Below are positions 62,585 through 64,000 of a stretch of DNA of 64,000 nt, piece by piece (position 1 is the stretch's first letter; each line of letters starts with the position of its first letter). The translations under genes and the position numbers were made by a program. The stretch lies in assembly GCF_021654575.1 (NCBI RefSeq), contig NZ_AP024488.1:4487501-4551500 (forward strand). The letters run 5' to 3'. The notes below the pieces were generated by a model. That model saw nothing but the letters and a program-made list of their open reading frames with translations, had not been told where the DNA came from and did no database searches. This stretch comes from Desulfoluna limicola (GTDB lineage Bacteria; Desulfobacterota; Desulfobacteria; Desulfobacterales; Desulfolunaceae).

Positions 62585-63590
62585 AATTCTTGCTGTGGAT
62601 GATGAACCCAGCAACCTCCAGATCATCCGACTTCTTTTGAAAGAGACCTATGACCTTGCATTCGCCACAAGCGGCGAGGAGGGGCTCGTTGCCGCAACCA
62701 AACATCAGCCGGACCTCCTGCTTCTCGATGTGATGATGCCAGGCTTAAACGGGCACGACCTGTGCCGCACCCTGAAGGAAGATCCCCGTACACGGAGCAT
62801 CCCCATCATCTTTGTCACGGCCATGGGGGATGTGGAAGATGAGCAAAAAGGCTTGCAGCTGGGAGCCGTGGACTACATCACCAAGCCCATCAGCCCACCC
62901 ATTTTAAAAGCTCGGGTAGCCACACACCTATCCCTGTACGACCACAACCGGACCCTCGAGAACGCCGTGGCCCAACGAACCAAAGAACTTCAGACGAGTC
63001 GACTGAAAGTCATTCAGCGTCTGGGACGTGCATCGGAATACAAGGATGACGAAACCGGCGCACACATCATCCGCATGAGCCACTACTCACGCATGGCAGC
63101 ACTCTCTGCAGGTATCTCCCAGGAAGAGGCCGAGCGACTCTTCAACGCGGCCCCCATGCACGATCTCGGAAAAATAGGCATTCCCGACAAAATTCTCCAG
63201 AAAAAAGGGCCCCTCAATGATGAGGAGTGGGCCTTGATGAAACGCCACCCGGTGATTGGCGCTGAGATCATCGGAGAAGATGACTCCGAGCTTTTGAGAG
63301 ATGCGCGCATCATTGCCTTGAGCCACCACGAAAAATGGGATGGCTCCGGTTATCCCCATGGGCTTGCCGGGGAGGCTATCCCGTTTAAAGGGCGTATTGT
63401 GGCCCTGGCCGATGTGTTTGACGCCCTTACCAGCAAGCGGCCCTACAAAGAAGCCTGGCCCATGCACAGGGCCATGAAACTGATCTCCGAAGAGGCTGGA
63501 GCTCACTTTGACCCGATGCTTGTCAAGGCCTTTGTAAAAGTCGAAAAGCACCTCAGGTGGGTTCTGGATAAATGGGGGGACAAAAAATGA
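62568..63590 (+). CDS. Receiver-HD-GYP response regulator, cyclic-di-GMP phosphodiesterase
   Basis: Start 62568 follows GGGAGAG; a start at 62556 is possible. The 340-residue protein has a receiver (ILAVDDEPSN, phospho-acceptor in LLLLDVMMPG, TKPIS), a short coiled linker, then an HD-GYP domain with HDLGKIGIPD and HHEKWDGSGYP. This is the RpfG type, which hydrolyses cyclic di-GMP. The complete HD and GYP motifs suggest an active enzyme. It is translationally coupled to the hybrid kinase. Confidence 0.95.
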   Translation: MVQRHKILAVDDEPSNLQIIRLLLKETYDLAFATSGEEGLVAATKHQPDLLLLDVMMPGLNGHDLCRTLKEDPRTRSIPIIFVTAMGDVEDEQKGLQLGAVDYITKPISPPILKARVATHLSLYDHNRTLENAVAQRTKELQTSRLKVIQRLGRASEYKDDETGAHIIRMSHYSRMAALSAGISQEEAERLFNAAPMHDLGKIGIPDKILQKKGPLNDEEWALMKRHPVIGAEIIGEDDSELLRDARIIALSHHEKWDGSGYPHGLAGEAIPFKGRIVALADVFDALTSKRPYKEAWPMHRAMKLISEEAGAHFDPMLVKAFVKVEKHLRWVLDKWGDKK

Positions 63591-63773
63591 GGCCTGTCTC
63601 TGAATAGCCCCGGTTGGTAAAAGGGCTCCCCCCTGGCCCGATATCATTGTCGGAAACGTCCGGTGGAAACAGGCAACGCATTGGTTATCAGATGCGTCAA
63701 AAAAGCAGTCCCCGTCAGGTCCGTTACGCTGGCGTCTTGAATAAAACCCGGCAGCTTCAACAGGAGATCGGTC

Positions 63774-64000
63774 GTGGAAAAATGGACCATTCTAATCGTG
63801 GATGACGAACCCATCAACCGGGAGGTCATCAAGCATATCCTTAAGGCTCACTACAACCTGATTTTCGCCGAAAATGGTTTCAAAGCGCTGGCCCTTGCCT
63901 CAAGCCAACTCCCCGACCTCATCCTTTTAGATGTGATGATGCCGGAAATGAACGGCTACCAAGCCTGCCGCTCCCTGAAAAAAGACCCGAGGACCCGGAA
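63774..64000 (+). CDS. Response regulator receiver, C-terminus beyond window
   Basis: A GTG at 63774 preceded by AGGAG starts a frame open to the window end: 75 codons of a receiver domain, ILIVDDEPINREV, phospho-acceptor in LILLDVMMPEMNGY and KKDPRTR. The sequence is closely similar to the receiver of the preceding gene, so it is probably a tandem paralogue. The output domain is not visible. Confidence 0.85.
   Translation, partial: MEKWTILIVDDEPINREVIKHILKAHYNLIFAENGFKALALASSQLPDLILLDVMMPEMNGYQACRSLKKDPRTR

Overview
The window is bacterial, moderately GC-rich and densely coded. It carries a six-subunit Rnf complex with a tetraheme cytochrome, an acyl-CoA dehydrogenase/ETF island, sigma-54 response regulators and a polyamine ABC importer. 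This mix fits an anaerobic member of the Desulfobacterota, most likely a Desulfobacterales-type sulfate reducer that oxidises fatty acids. No rRNA or sulfate-reduction gene is present, so this placement is an inference.

Layout. 1-12.4 kb: end of a creD-like gene, a DUF1456 gene, a secreted nuclease/phosphatase-fold protein, a pilin and a GAF-GspE/PilB ATPase, then a hydrolase, a flavodoxin-like protein and two unknowns. 13-17.4 kb: potD and the overlapping potABC genes for polyamine uptake. 17.9-26.5 kb: single genes (crotonase, GDSL hydrolase, EIIC-like transporter, porin, a broken DUF4177 gene, isochorismatase-like hydrolase, metallo-beta-lactamase fold hydrolase). 26.7-36.8 kb: a three-fold duplicated two-component locus. 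Copy C is complete (sensor kinase plus sigma-54 activator, with degP divergent). Copy A keeps only a degenerate regulator and copy B only a receiver domain. Each copy has its own sigma-54 promoter and a conserved hairpin-rich leader. 37-47 kb: a NYN-cold-shock fusion, then an acyl-CoA island (SDR, APH-type kinase, TetR, ACAD10/11-like dehydrogenase, histidine phosphatase, EtfB, EtfA) that resembles 4-hydroxyacyl-CoA catabolism. 47.4-55 kb: rnfB divergent from an RseC-like gene, a tetraheme cytochrome and rnfCDGEA. 55.4-64 kb: copper ATPase, zinc peptidase, thioesterase, and a signalling array (hybrid kinase, HD-GYP regulator, further receiver).

The most striking feature is in the spacers. Almost every intergenic spacer between transcription units is bounded by inverted copies of an about 85-bp double-hairpin repeat whose GCCTCCGGCGGC end faces the flanking gene. 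At least fifteen spacers have both ends. The repeats lie outside the tight operons (potABC, rnfCDGEA, kinase-regulator) but split etfB from etfA. They encode the last residues and stop codon of both ETF subunits and of one unknown protein, and they truncate a DUF4177 gene. They look like a very abundant REP/MITE-like family. No transposase or RAYT-type gene is present in the window.

No tRNA, rRNA, CRISPR array, IS element or prophage was recognised.
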